From positions 8,250-72,249 of the forward strand of contig CAYJVO010000002.1 of the NCBI GenBank assembly GCA_964373675.1: DNA of 64,000 nt, given 5' to 3'. The stretch is from CAYHXN01 sp964373675 (GTDB lineage Bacteria; Patescibacteriota; Minisyncoccia; UBA6257; WO2-44-18). A program made the position numbers and the translations under genes. Below, one piece after another: positions 54,222 to 61,445 of this stretch (positions are counted from its first letter, which is position 1; each line of letters begins with the position of its first letter). The notes beneath the pieces were generated by a model. That model saw only the letters and a list, made by a program, of their open reading frames with translations. It had not been told where the DNA came from and made no database searches.

Positions 54222-54293
54222 TGTCCCCATGTGGAATCGAACCACAATCTCATCCTTCGCAGGGATACGCTCTATCCATTGAGCTATGGGGAC
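54222..54293 (-). tRNA. tRNA-Arg (GCG)
   Basis: Acceptor GTCCCCA/TGGGGAC, D-arm AGCTCAATGGATAGAGC, anticodon loop CTGCGAA (anticodon GCG), T-arm GTGG-TTCGATT-CCAC. Discriminator A; CCA not encoded. Confidence 0.93.
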
Positions 54294-54301
54294 AACGCCT
54301 A

Positions 54302-54417
54302 TCAAAGTTTAAGCTTAATATAGCCGTCTTTGATCATCTTCTCAATATAATCTTTACGTTTTAAATCCTTAATCTTTCTTTCAATCCTACGAGCCTCGGG
54401 TAGAGCGTCGGCTTTGA
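54302..54417 (-). pseudogene. C-terminal remnant of a GIY-YIG endonuclease-like gene
   Basis: Minus-strand reading LKADALPEARRIERKIKDLK, then RKDYIEKMIKDGYIKLKL and stop. It matches the C-terminal helix of a second GIY-YIG subtype; the catalytic N-terminus is absent and a tRNA-like piece replaces it. Ends 9 bp before the tRNA-Arg 5' end. Confidence 0.6.
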
Positions 54418-54444
54418 GCTATGGGCGCGTTATTCGCGTGTTCT

Positions 54445-54894
54445 CTAAAATCTCAAAATTCTTGCCAGATGATCAATTAAGGATTCTTCGTATTCAATCT
54501 CTGCCAGATGGTTGCTTAAAAAACTTTTGATTCTTCCAATATCTGATTCGCTCGCCAGTATTTTTAAATACGGGGTTAAACGACGCTTTTGCTTAAAAAT
54601 CACTTCGCTGTCGCGGACAGCAAAACCGGAAAAATCTTCGTAAGGATAAAATTTTTTGTCCTCCATGGCAAGCCCTTTTTCATCCAGTTTAAACTCCAGC
54701 TCCCGAGGCAATTGGCGCGCCCAAAATATCACTACCAGTTCGGCAATTACGACAAACAAAGCGAATAAAAAATTCCCGAACCACAAAGCGACTGCCACTA
54801 CCAAAATTGCAATGATCGCTGTCAGCCAATACCAAGAAACGCCTTTTGTCCGATATTCAAACTCCGGCGCGCGCCACCGAACCTCTTTTAACAT
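54445..54894 (-). CDS. Conserved two-helix membrane protein, unknown
   Basis: 149 aa. WRAPEFEYRTKGVSWYW, two helices (WLTAIIAILVVAVALWF, FALFVVIAELVVIFWA), then a soluble beta-rich part (ELEFKLDEKGLAMEDKKFYP) that could be PH-like. It follows ddl by 12 bp. Probably a conserved CPR membrane protein; function unknown. Confidence 0.7.
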   Translation of the reverse strand: MLKEVRWRAPEFEYRTKGVSWYWLTAIIAILVVAVALWFGNFLFALFVVIAELVVIFWARQLPRELEFKLDEKGLAMEDKKFYPYEDFSGFAVRDSEVIFKQKRRLTPYLKILASESDIGRIKSFLSNHLAEIEYEESLIDHLARILRF

Positions 54895-54906
54895 AACTAA
54901 ATTATA

Positions 54907-55809
54907 CTATAGGGCCGTTTCAATTATATAATCTAAAAGTTTCTGAAAACTTATCCCAACTGCTTTCGCCCCCTGCGGCAACAAACTCATCTCTGTCATT
55001 CCCGGCAAGGTATTAATCTCCAAAACGTATAAATTACTGTTCTCTATACTCTTTCCTCTATCCTCTAAAATAAAGTCTGTCCGTGAATATCCCTTCGCCC
55101 CAATCGCTTTATGGGCCTTCAGTGCCGCCTGCTGGATTTTTTTAATCATCGGCGGCGGCAATTTCGGCGGCGTAATTTCCCGCGACGCGCCTTTTACGTA
55201 TTTCGCTTTATAATCAAAAAACTTTGATTTAGAAATAATCTCCGTTGGCAAAAGCGGCCTCAACTGGCCGCCGACTTCCAGCACTCCGCAAGTCAGCTCA
55301 CGGCCGGCAATATATTCCTGTGCCATGATTTTCCTGGAATGACCCGCGGCATTTTTCACTGCCATTTCCAATTCTTTAAAATTTCTGGCGATATTCACGC
55401 CGACGCTGGATCCCCGATCCGCCGGTTTTATTACTATAGGAAAACCATTTGGCCGACCGGGCACCAGCAATCCGACTTTTTTAAAAACTGCTTCGGAGGC
55501 CAACTTATCCATCCCTAACTCACTGGCCTGACTGCCGGATCCCGTAAAAGGAATTTCCAGTTTTTCCAAAATCCGCTGAACCGTCCCATCTTCACCATAT
55601 TCTCCGTGCATAGCGATAAAAACCACATCAAAATTTTTCTTAAGCTGATCAAAGGTAATTGGCCACTTGCAGGATTTAGAAACCCTTATCGGTCTGGCAT
55701 CATACTTGGCGTGATCTAAAAATTTCAGCACCATTTGGCCACTCTTTAAAGAAATAGCGTGCTCTGCCGACGGCCCGCCCATTAAAACGGCGACGCGAAT
55801 TTTCTTCAT
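54907..55809 (-). CDS. ddl: D-alanine-D-alanine ligase
   Basis: ATP-grasp ligase making D-Ala-D-Ala for peptidoglycan. 300 aa. VLMGGPSAEHAISLKSG, AMHGEYGEDGTVQ, VIKPADRGSSVGV, QEYIAGRELTCGVL and LEINTLPGMTEMSL, all present. A short word-repeat insertion (RGKSIENSNL) precedes the metal-binding strand. Overlaps the upstream metalloprotein gene by ATGA. Confidence 0.95.
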   Translation of the reverse strand: MKKIRVAVLMGGPSAEHAISLKSGQMVLKFLDHAKYDARPIRVSKSCKWPITFDQLKKNFDVVFIAMHGEYGEDGTVQRILEKLEIPFTGSGSQASELGMDKLASEAVFKKVGLLVPGRPNGFPIVIKPADRGSSVGVNIARNFKELEMAVKNAAGHSRKIMAQEYIAGRELTCGVLEVGGQLRPLLPTEIISKSKFFDYKAKYVKGASREITPPKLPPPMIKKIQQAALKAHKAIGAKGYSRTDFILEDRGKSIENSNLYVLEINTLPGMTEMSLLPQGAKAVGISFQKLLDYIIETAL

Positions 55810-56927
55810 AATTTCTTCTCAATAAGCCGCCTTACTACTTTATTCCATTTTCTCAACGGCTCATTAATAAACAAAGCTACGGCTTTTTCTCTTGAGTAGC
55901 CGAATTCCTCCAATGTTTTAATTGCGCCAACCGCGTCATGTATCAACTGTTCGTACTCAGATTTTAAAACATTTTCAGCGGCCTCTTTTACTAAGCCGGG
56001 GAAAGATTTTTCCAACCGCTTTTCCAAAAATGGAATCTCCCGCTCTCTGATCTCCCGGAAATAATCATACCTGCCTTCGCCCGGCTTTAGCCGCAATAAA
56101 ATTCTTCTCGGCTCCTCGCCTGTGGAAAAATAAGCTAAAATTTCATCCTTGGCGCGCGATTCCGCCCATTCTCGCTGTTCCCTCAAATAACGCTCGGCCA
56201 AATTCTTTGCTTCGCTTCTGGTCTGCGCCGGTTTTTCATTTAATAAAATAGTGCGATCTCTTTCTTCTTTAAATAAATGATTAATGGCGTGCTGTTCTTC
56301 GTGGATTAGTGTCTGCGGCTTTTCGTTTTCTGGAACTTTTGCCGCGTTTTCAGCAATAATTGTTCCTTCAAGCTCGGGTATTAAAGATTTACGAATGTGA
56401 GCTCCTCTACTGACCTCGGCTGCTGCCAAATCGCGTTCTGTTAAAACCCGCTTTTCCGCAAAGGCCTGACTGCGTATTAAAGCATAATCTCTCAAATCAT
56501 AGCATCTAAAATACACAGTCATCGGTCCTTGAACCACCTCTACTTTGCCTTTTGGCGCTTGCCCGAATACTGCCTTAAAAAGGTCAGAGGGGTCAGGAAT
56601 TCCTTCTGCCGCCTTTTTCACTGCCTCATGTTTAAGTCTATAACGGGCCAAAATAGTTCTAGTGATCAGTTTTTGTTCTTCTGTAAGACCGAATCTTTCC
56701 CCCATTTCCTCAATAATGCTGTTTAACTCTTGAGGACCTATATCAGGATTGGCCCTGATGTTTGCTATAAGTTTTAATTCCAAATCAGCGATTCCTTCTT
56801 TTTGCGCCGCCAGCTTTTCTTTAAATTCTTCTAACTTGACTCGTTTCTCCTCTTTTGGGGCCTTTCTAACTTTTTCCAATTCCTCTTTAGACGAAAACTG
56901 TTCTGAAAACTCCAGCTTCTCTTTCAT
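55806..56927 (-). CDS. Hypothetical protein with HExxH metallopeptidase-like motif
   Basis: 373 aa. Charged helical N-terminus (EELEKVRKAPKEEKRVKLEE), middle TVYFRCYDLRDYALIRSQAF, then TLIHEEQHAINHLF with an H-E-E-Q-H zinc motif, followed by a Glu-rich helical region where DEILAYFS could give the third ligand. No signal peptide. ATG at 56927 sits directly at the end of an inverted-repeat sequence; an ATG nine bases upstream lies within that sequence. Possible intracellular zinc protease; family not recognised. Confidence 0.68.
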   Translation of the reverse strand: MKEKLEFSEQFSSKEELEKVRKAPKEEKRVKLEEFKEKLAAQKEGIADLELKLIANIRANPDIGPQELNSIIEEMGERFGLTEEQKLITRTILARYRLKHEAVKKAAEGIPDPSDLFKAVFGQAPKGKVEVVQGPMTVYFRCYDLRDYALIRSQAFAEKRVLTERDLAAAEVSRGAHIRKSLIPELEGTIIAENAAKVPENEKPQTLIHEEQHAINHLFKEERDRTILLNEKPAQTRSEAKNLAERYLREQREWAESRAKDEILAYFSTGEEPRRILLRLKPGEGRYDYFREIREREIPFLEKRLEKSFPGLVKEAAENVLKSEYEQLIHDAVGAIKTLEEFGYSREKAVALFINEPLRKWNKVVRRLIEKKL

Positions 56928-56974
56928 CCCACACATAACTAAGACTGCAGCAACGCTGCAATCCTAATACTAGT
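56928..56974. mobile_element. Partial MITE end (CCCACACATAACTAAGACT)
   Basis: Shares its end and the following GCAGCAACGCTGCAATCCTA with 16738-16777, and a second block TTTTAACTTTTTAACTT. The opposite inverted repeat is missing. It abuts the start codon of the HExxH gene. Confidence 0.7.
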
Positions 56975-57018
56975 CTGACCTTTTAACTTTTTAACTTGTT
57001 TCATCTTTCCCAATTTAA

Positions 57019-57056
57019 CAAAAAACCGAGCGGATAACCAGTTAAATGCTCGGTTT
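57019..57056 (-). terminator. Terminator of the deaminase-like gene
   Basis: 9-bp stem AAACCGAGC/GCTCGGTTT then TTTTTT on the minus strand; the stem overlaps the stop codon. Confidence 0.9.
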
Positions 57057-57876
57057 ATAATGAAATGCTGCTGGTGAAAAGCTCGTCTCTTTTGACTTCT
57101 TTAATACCCAATAACCTCAGCCATCGCCAGCAAACAGCGCAAGGAGCAGTGTGGCCGCTGAAAATTAACCGGGCGCCGCAAAGCGTCTTTCTTTCTTTCG
57201 AAGTGAACAGCTCACGGATTAGCTTCGCTGTTGGCTTGGTTGGATTAAAACATTTTGCGAAATCCGCCGGATCACGGTTGGGACGCACATTCAGCAAAGC
57301 GTCAACTGCGTCGTGGATCGTACCGCAAAGTTCCTGCTGAACGCCGCTTGGCAAATCGCGCCGCCGGCAACCTTCCAGAGTCTCCATCGCCGCGCAATGG
57401 TTTGCCCCGCGGCTGATGATTCTTCCATACCGATCAACCAGCACCGCGCCAACAGAAGCCCGCTCGCAGCTGGCCAACGCGCGGCACTTCCTAGCTTCCT
57501 GAAGTAAATTCTTTTCGTGAATCTTTAAAAGCCAATTTTCTAATTGACCTTCCGTCCGTCTAAGCTGCTCCGGATTAATAATCTCAATGGGTTTTCTTAA
57601 TAGCTTCCACATGGCAAACCATATTCCCAGATTAAAAATTGATGTCGTGGTTGTTCCAGACCAACAAACAGCGACTCTATCGCATTCTCTCATGACAGAA
57701 AATGTTCTACTTAGAAAATTAAAATCCCAATAATTTATTAGCGACAAATCTTCCCAGAGCCAATAAACCTTGTTGCCTTTCGCCTCTTCGGACTTGATAT
57801 ATTGCGCGCAGAGCTTGTGGAAACTGCTGCCCTCCAAAAGATCTTCTGTTAACGGCAATAAAAAAATCTTTGTCAT
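57055..57876 (-). CDS. Two-domain protein: deoxyribosyltransferase-like N-domain and dCMP-deaminase-like C-domain
   Basis: 273 aa. Residues 1-100 (FLLPLTEDLLEGSSFHKLCA, CDRVAVCWSGTTTTSIFNLG) look like a nucleoside 2-deoxyribosyltransferase/TIR-like Rossmann fold. Residues 125-270 resemble deoxycytidylate deaminases: VGAVLVDRYGRIISRGANHC, CGTIHDAVDALL and TAPCAVCWRWLRLLGI. The P-C-x2-C ligands are intact, but the usual H-A-E is H-D-A, so the catalytic Glu is missing. Either inactive or specialised. ATG 57876 chosen over an adjacent TTG. Paired with a zinc-ribbon gene. Confidence 0.7.
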   Translation of the reverse strand: MTKIFLLPLTEDLLEGSSFHKLCAQYIKSEEAKGNKVYWLWEDLSLINYWDFNFLSRTFSVMRECDRVAVCWSGTTTTSIFNLGIWFAMWKLLRKPIEIINPEQLRRTEGQLENWLLKIHEKNLLQEARKCRALASCERASVGAVLVDRYGRIISRGANHCAAMETLEGCRRRDLPSGVQQELCGTIHDAVDALLNVRPNRDPADFAKCFNPTKPTAKLIRELFTSKERKTLCGARLIFSGHTAPCAVCWRWLRLLGIKEVKRDELFTSSISL

Positions 57877-57879
57877 CAA

Positions 57880-58224
57880 CTATTCCATTAAATTCTCATA
57901 TTCCAGCGGCCCCCGAGGATAGGGTTCGGCCGGAGGGCTGGTACGCTGATAAACCGGCTGAAAATAATCATCAGTCTTAAAGAATTGCCGGCATTTATTG
58001 CAATGAACTTGCATCAGAACGCCATTTTGCCAAGTGCAGGCCGCTACTTGATGGCAGGCTCGGCAAACTGCGTAAGTACCGCACGCTTCTTCATTCGGTC
58101 GGTCTTTTGAATAAGCTGAGCCGTTGAATTCAGAAAACGGAGCAAAACGCAAAAGCTTGCCGCGATTTTTAAAATAAGCTGTCGCTGCCTTAAGCTGATC
58201 ATTAGTTAATCTCAAATCCGCCAT
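57880..58224 (-). CDS. Zinc-ribbon-like hypothetical protein
   Basis: 114 aa. C-x5-C-x2-C-x5-C and C-x2-C spacing (CGTYAVCRACHQVAAC and CNKC) suggests a zinc ribbon in the middle; N-terminus LTNDQLKAATAYFKNRG is helical. 3 bp before the deaminase-like gene, so co-transcribed. No family recognised. Confidence 0.65.
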   Translation of the reverse strand: MADLRLTNDQLKAATAYFKNRGKLLRFAPFSEFNGSAYSKDRPNEEACGTYAVCRACHQVAACTWQNGVLMQVHCNKCRQFFKTDDYFQPVYQRTSPPAEPYPRGPLEYENLME

Positions 58225-58269
58225 ATTCTTCTCTAAAAAAGCTGCCTCTAAATTAACATAAATATAGGA

Positions 58270-58296
58270 AAAAATGAAGCCCCGTGGAGCGGGGTC
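58270..58296 (-). terminator. Terminator of the cupin gene
   Basis: CCCCG/CGGGG hairpin then CTTCATTTTTT on the minus strand, beside the stop codon at 58295. Confidence 0.8.
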
Positions 58297-58732
58297 ATTT
58301 ATTTAATTCTTTCTCAAAGTCCTCGCGGTAGACGATCCAGCTATTATCATTTTGAAAATCGTAATTATGCATCGCATCTAGTGGCGGAGCGTAAACATGA
58401 ATAGATTTAGCAGGTTTCTTGTTTGAAACATTGCCCATCTGGTGAATAATGTCCGGCGTTTCCAAAATCACATCGCCTGCCTTATAAGTCTTGTGGAACA
58501 GAAATTTTTTAGTTTTCTTATCATAAACTTTCTGAAAAATTTTTCCTTCCAGCACCATAATCATTCCGCACGAAATACCATGGTCGTGAAATTCACTTTT
58601 CGCTCCCGGCGGCCAAGTTACTTCTAGAACTTCGTACTTTCCTTTATCCAAGAGCAGCTGCCTGCGATTGTACGATCCAAGCCTCATCTCATTCGCCAAT
58701 CTTTTCAAAATACTGTTCAGATTATAACGCAA
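58295..58732 (-). CDS. Cupin, cysteine-dioxygenase-like
   Basis: 145 aa. FHDHGISCGMIMVLEGKI (two His and later Glu-like ligands) and GDVILETPDIIHQMGN with the third His; SIHVYAPPL follows the CDO pattern. Might oxidise cysteine or another thiol, or simply bind metal. The 5' end is uncertain: TTG at 58732 overlaps a TATAAT, so the ATG at 58687 may be the true start. Single gene with own terminator. Confidence 0.8.
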   Translation of the reverse strand: MRYNLNSILKRLANEMRLGSYNRRQLLLDKGKYEVLEVTWPPGAKSEFHDHGISCGMIMVLEGKIFQKVYDKKTKKFLFHKTYKAGDVILETPDIIHQMGNVSNKKPAKSIHVYAPPLDAMHNYDFQNDNSWIVYREDFEKELNK

Positions 58733-58763
58733 GTTGAGAAAATAAAAAAATAGGGCGGGAGAG

Positions 58764-58805
58764 TAGTGCCTTTTTGTAAACCTCTAAATTTTCAAAATCA
58801 AACAT
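58764..58805 (-). pseudogene. 5' remnant of an S23 four-helix-bundle gene
   Basis: Minus-strand ATG at 58805 begins MFDFENLEVYKKAL, the typical N-terminus of S23 proteins, and then loses similarity. Only about 14 codons remain. Confidence 0.6.
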
Positions 58806-59097
58806 TGTAGTTAGTGTGAGGCGAGAATTTTGCGGGCAGTGTCGGTCTAGCCCCGCCGCACATTTTGATTAACAATAATAGTGAAGGCGCGGTCCCGCCA
58901 ACGGCGGGAAACCAGCCCCTTAAGGGAAATTTTAGCGCTTTTGAGGCTGTCTTGAAAGGATGTCTCGGTCGGCCTGTCCTCCGAAGCCTTGCTTTGCCCT
59001 CCGAAACCCCACGTGAAGGACGGGGCGAAGGATGGAGGGTCTTTATTCGGGAAATGGGACAAATGAAACACGCTAAAATTTAGAAGCTGTTTATTAA
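58806..59097. other. Non-coding conserved-looking leader and hairpin DNA upstream of the S23 remnant
   Basis: No convincing gene. It holds the hairpins CCCGCC/GGCGGG (58892-58908) and CCCCTTAAGGG, and further down a GC-rich stretch with CCTCCGAAGC words resembling the SFAKASE repeat of ftsK. An open frame on the minus strand across it looks like a by-product of these repeats. It may be the 5' part of a mobile S23 unit (inference). Confidence 0.45.
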
Positions 59098-59186
59098 AAT
59101 GAAGCTCCACGGCCTTATCCAGCCTTCGTAGCTGAAGCTACTTCGGCGGAGTAGGCCGCCCGGGGTTTTCGGCGAAGGAGAATAAA
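59098..59186. repeat. Terminator-linked hairpin repeat, copy 3
   Basis: Same 89-bp length as the copy at 2324-2412, with stem GTAGCT/AGCTAC. It immediately follows the terminator of the MauE-like gene. Confidence 0.8.
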
Positions 59187-59214
59187 AAGCGCGGCACTGG
59201 TTTAATGCCGCGGT
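59185..59214 (-). terminator. Terminator of the MauE-like gene
   Basis: CGCGGCA/TGCCGCG stem then CTTTTTATTC on the minus strand; the T-run merges with the repeat behind it. Confidence 0.85.
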
Positions 59215-59237
59215 TTTGTTTATTAACAGAAAGATAG

Positions 59238-60497
59238 CTAGTGGTCGGGGTGACCTGGAGAAGTTCTACCGCCACCTCCGGCAACTTCAACTACATAGGA
59301 ACTGGTCAGCACTTTCCCGAAGACCTTAAATTGCGTAAAAATTTTATATCTGCCGGCTTCCCGAAAGACTGCCCGAAACATCAAGCGATTAGGGTTTTTG
59401 GGATGTCCGTGAGTAAAGTCTAAACTTCCCCCCCTTAACACAACGCTGTGCCCCTTGGCCCCCAGATAATCTTCAATGCCGTCAACTGCCGATCCGTTCT
59501 TTTTTATTTCTAAGCTATATTCAATTTCTTGATTGGCTTGAATTACGGAGGGAATATTGTGTAAAACTTCATAATCACCGATTTTTTGGCTTCTATTTGT
59601 GGTAACCACCAATGGTTCGGGAAGGTAGGCGCTTGAGTCGCCGACGTTGACGTCAAAATACAGAGTTACGTTGCTGCTATTTCGTGGAGTGAAATCGGGA
59701 AAAAGACGATACTCCCCAGCGCTGGGAAATTCAACATCAGCGCTGAATTCGCCCGTTTCCTTATCAAAATCCGGGTGAAGATGGGCAAATATGTTGAGAT
59801 CTTTTCTGACAACGATGAGATGCATTATCTTTTCATGCGCGATATCAAACTCTCTTTGCGTTTCGCCGGCTTCATTTTTAATCACATAGGCGATTCTGGC
59901 CGGCGCGCCGGGCCGCAAATCGTCAGCGCCAAAAGTCACTTCCACCGAATATGCCTGTTGGGCTCCGGCGGGTATCGTGCCAAACGCGATGAAAAGAATC
60001 ATGGCTAGAGCCATCACGCCCATCAGCAAATCCTCAATCAAAGTCACTTTAGTCATTGGGATTTTAAAGACGGCGCCCAGGCAAGCGCAAGTTATCTGGT
60101 TTTTGGACAGCAGTTGTTTTGCTACACCGACACCGCTGATCGCCATAACAGCCAACGTTACCCAATTGGTCAACCCAGGATTGAATCGAAAAAGATAAGC
60201 AAAACCCAAACTCAATTCAATCAACGGATAAACGTATCCATACAGCCGGCTACGCTTGGCGATAATATCGTACATGCTGTAAGCATCAACAAATCCCTTC
60301 CAATTAACGACTTTAAACGCGCCGAAGACTAAAAAGAAACCGGCCATAAAATCGTTCATCCCGCGTACCCAATCCCACCCTAAAAACAATTGTCTTGATA
60401 GAGTAAAAATGGCGATCAAAGAAAAAATGGCGATTAGCGGCAGAAAAGTCTTGATTTTTGAGACCAGTTTATGAAGCGCGGGGTTTCTAAAGGACAT
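59238..60497 (-). CDS. MauE-like membrane protein with extracytoplasmic copper/heavy-metal-like domain
   Basis: 419 aa. Residues 15-175: four to five helices with a MauE/DoxX-like pattern (RGMNDFMAGFFLVFGAFKVV, YVYPLIELSLGFAYL) and a CACLG motif as in MauE. After a further helix a soluble domain (190-419) has HLIVVRKDLNIFAHLHPD and VVLRGGSLDFTHGHP plus a C-terminal GHPDH, all His-rich and suggestive of Cu or other metal handling. GGAGGAGG lies 5 bases before the ATG. Probably redox or metal trafficking at the membrane (inference). Confidence 0.78.
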   Translation of the reverse strand: MSFRNPALHKLVSKIKTFLPLIAIFSLIAIFTLSRQLFLGWDWVRGMNDFMAGFFLVFGAFKVVNWKGFVDAYSMYDIIAKRSRLYGYVYPLIELSLGFAYLFRFNPGLTNWVTLAVMAISGVGVAKQLLSKNQITCACLGAVFKIPMTKVTLIEDLLMGVMALAMILFIAFGTIPAGAQQAYSVEVTFGADDLRPGAPARIAYVIKNEAGETQREFDIAHEKIMHLIVVRKDLNIFAHLHPDFDKETGEFSADVEFPSAGEYRLFPDFTPRNSSNVTLYFDVNVGDSSAYLPEPLVVTTNRSQKIGDYEVLHNIPSVIQANQEIEYSLEIKKNGSAVDGIEDYLGAKGHSVVLRGGSLDFTHGHPKNPNRLMFRAVFREAGRYKIFTQFKVFGKVLTSSYVVEVAGGGGRTSPGHPDH

Positions 60498-60603
60498 TTT
60501 TCCTCCTCCGACAAAAATTGGAAAATTGCTGAATTAAATTTAGCAATAAGATTTGGGGTGGGTCAAGGCCAAAGTTACTACAAAAAAACCAAGCCGCAAG
60601 CGG

Positions 60604-60632
60604 TTGTTTATTTTTCAAGAAAATGCTATTAT
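60604..60632 (+). promoter_or_regulatory. Promoter of the 93-aa gene
   Basis: TTGTTT, 17-bp spacer, TATTAT, 31 bases before the ATG at 60663. Confidence 0.65.
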
Positions 60633-60662
60633 TTCCTTAGCTCATTTCACTGGAGGCGCCAG

Positions 60663-60944
60663 ATGGCCAAACGCGTAATCATTTCCCGCCAAGAAGTTAA
60701 GCTTACCGATGAGGAAGCAAAGCAGTATATTTTGGATAAGGTTTTTGCGGGCGTGGGCCATTATTTTATGGCTAGAAGTTTTTTGGAACGCATCGGGAGC
60801 GTTGGCCTGGAAGCTCCGGACTGGGAACTGGGCAAATTAGTAAATAAACTTATTGACGAGGGCAAAGTGCGGATAGATTATGACTATATTGGCGGCACAA
60901 TGGGCGGCCCGGGTTGCATCTTAGTCGTCAGGAGAATCGCGTGA
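60663..60944 (+). CDS. Hypothetical 93-aa protein
   Basis: MAKRVIISRQEVKLTDEEAK, then helical LDKVFAGVGHYFMARSFLER, VNKLIDEGKVRIDYDYIGGT. Fold resembles a small winged helix by its helix-helix-basic-strand pattern, but no family is recognised. GGAGG 7 bases before ATG, own promoter and terminator. A longer frame to 60471 crosses the promoter and is rejected. Confidence 0.68.
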   Translation: MAKRVIISRQEVKLTDEEAKQYILDKVFAGVGHYFMARSFLERIGSVGLEAPDWELGKLVNKLIDEGKVRIDYDYIGGTMGGPGCILVVRRIA

Positions 60945-60950
60945 ACAGGA

Positions 60951-60982
60951 TCAAAAAACTCCGATGTCGTGTCGGAGTTTTT
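60951..60982 (+). terminator. Terminator after the 93-aa gene
   Basis: Stem ACTCCGA/TCGGAGT followed by TTTTCTATTTCT. Confidence 0.88.
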
Positions 60983-61007
60983 CTATTTCTCCAGGAATTT
61001 CTTCCAT

Positions 61008-61045
61008 AGTCAACATTCAATACTTTACATTATTGAATGTTGACT
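61008..61045. repeat. 15-bp inverted repeat hairpin
   Basis: AGTCAACATTCAATA and its perfect inverse with an 8-nt loop, followed by TTTT. Lies between convergent genes and may back up the terminators on either side. Confidence 0.65.
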
Positions 61046-61072
61046 TTTAAGATAAAAACGGGCGGGGTGAGA

Positions 61073-61112
61073 AAAATAAAAATCGCCCCAGCGTTCAGCT
61101 TTGGCGATTTAG
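61073..61112 (-). terminator. Terminator overlapping the end of the 106-aa gene
   Basis: AAATCGCC/GGCGATTT stem with T-run TTTTTATTTTT on the minus strand; stem includes coding bases and stop. Confidence 0.7.
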
Positions 61113-61415
61113 GAATTTCTTCAATACTTTTTCGTTTTCGGTGAAGTCGGTGTCGCTGTTTTCCCCCTTTCTTAAATATCCTTGTCGAATAGCCAGCCGG
61201 TCCCATAAATCCCAAAGGACTTGATTGAAAACGGGGCTTGGCCCTATGGCTCTTGGAACATCAATGACTACTGCGATTTCGTTAAAAACTTCCGCGGTAT
61301 GCCTATTCTTTTGATACAGATCAAAAACTTTTTCGAGGCACGCTTTTTGTTTCTTGATTAATTCATTAAGATTCAGCCTCTTGCCCATAAGGGTGGTGTA
61401 AACGGCGTCTTTCAT
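61095..61415 (-). CDS. Hypothetical 106-aa protein
   Basis: MKDAVYTTLMGKRLNLNELI then an all-helical KKQKACLEKVFDLYQKNRHT and VFNQVLWDLWDRLAIRQGYL. No family recognised. Start at ATG 61415 has AGAGGAGA 6 bases upstream; leader CTTTGAAAGAGGAGA is shared with the gene starting at 63324. Divergent from the 163-aa gene with back-to-back promoters. Confidence 0.65.
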   Translation of the reverse strand: MKDAVYTTLMGKRLNLNELIKKQKACLEKVFDLYQKNRHTAEVFNEIAVVIDVPRAIGPSPVFNQVLWDLWDRLAIRQGYLRKGENSDTDFTENEKVLKKFLNRQS

Positions 61416-61445
61416 TGACTTCTCCTCTTTCAAAGTGCCGACTAA

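Larger units (their letters stand above)
54196..54422. repeat. 22-bp direct repeats flanking tRNA-Arg
   Basis: The 22-bp unit TAGAGCGTCGGCTTTGAGCT plus AT occurs at 54196-54217 and 54401-54422, bracketing the tRNA gene and the GIY-YIG remnant. On the minus strand it reads like a tRNA 5' half (CATAGCTCAA), and the outer copy continues as GCGCCCATAGCTCAA. Looks like an insertion or deletion scar. Confidence 0.65.

Noticed and set aside
54108..54305. 65-aa minus-strand frame
   Set aside because: Runs antiparallel through and along the tRNA-Arg gene; no independent support.
58847..59110. 87-aa minus-strand frame
   Set aside because: Consists of repeat DNA and hairpins; better explained as leader of an S23 relic.
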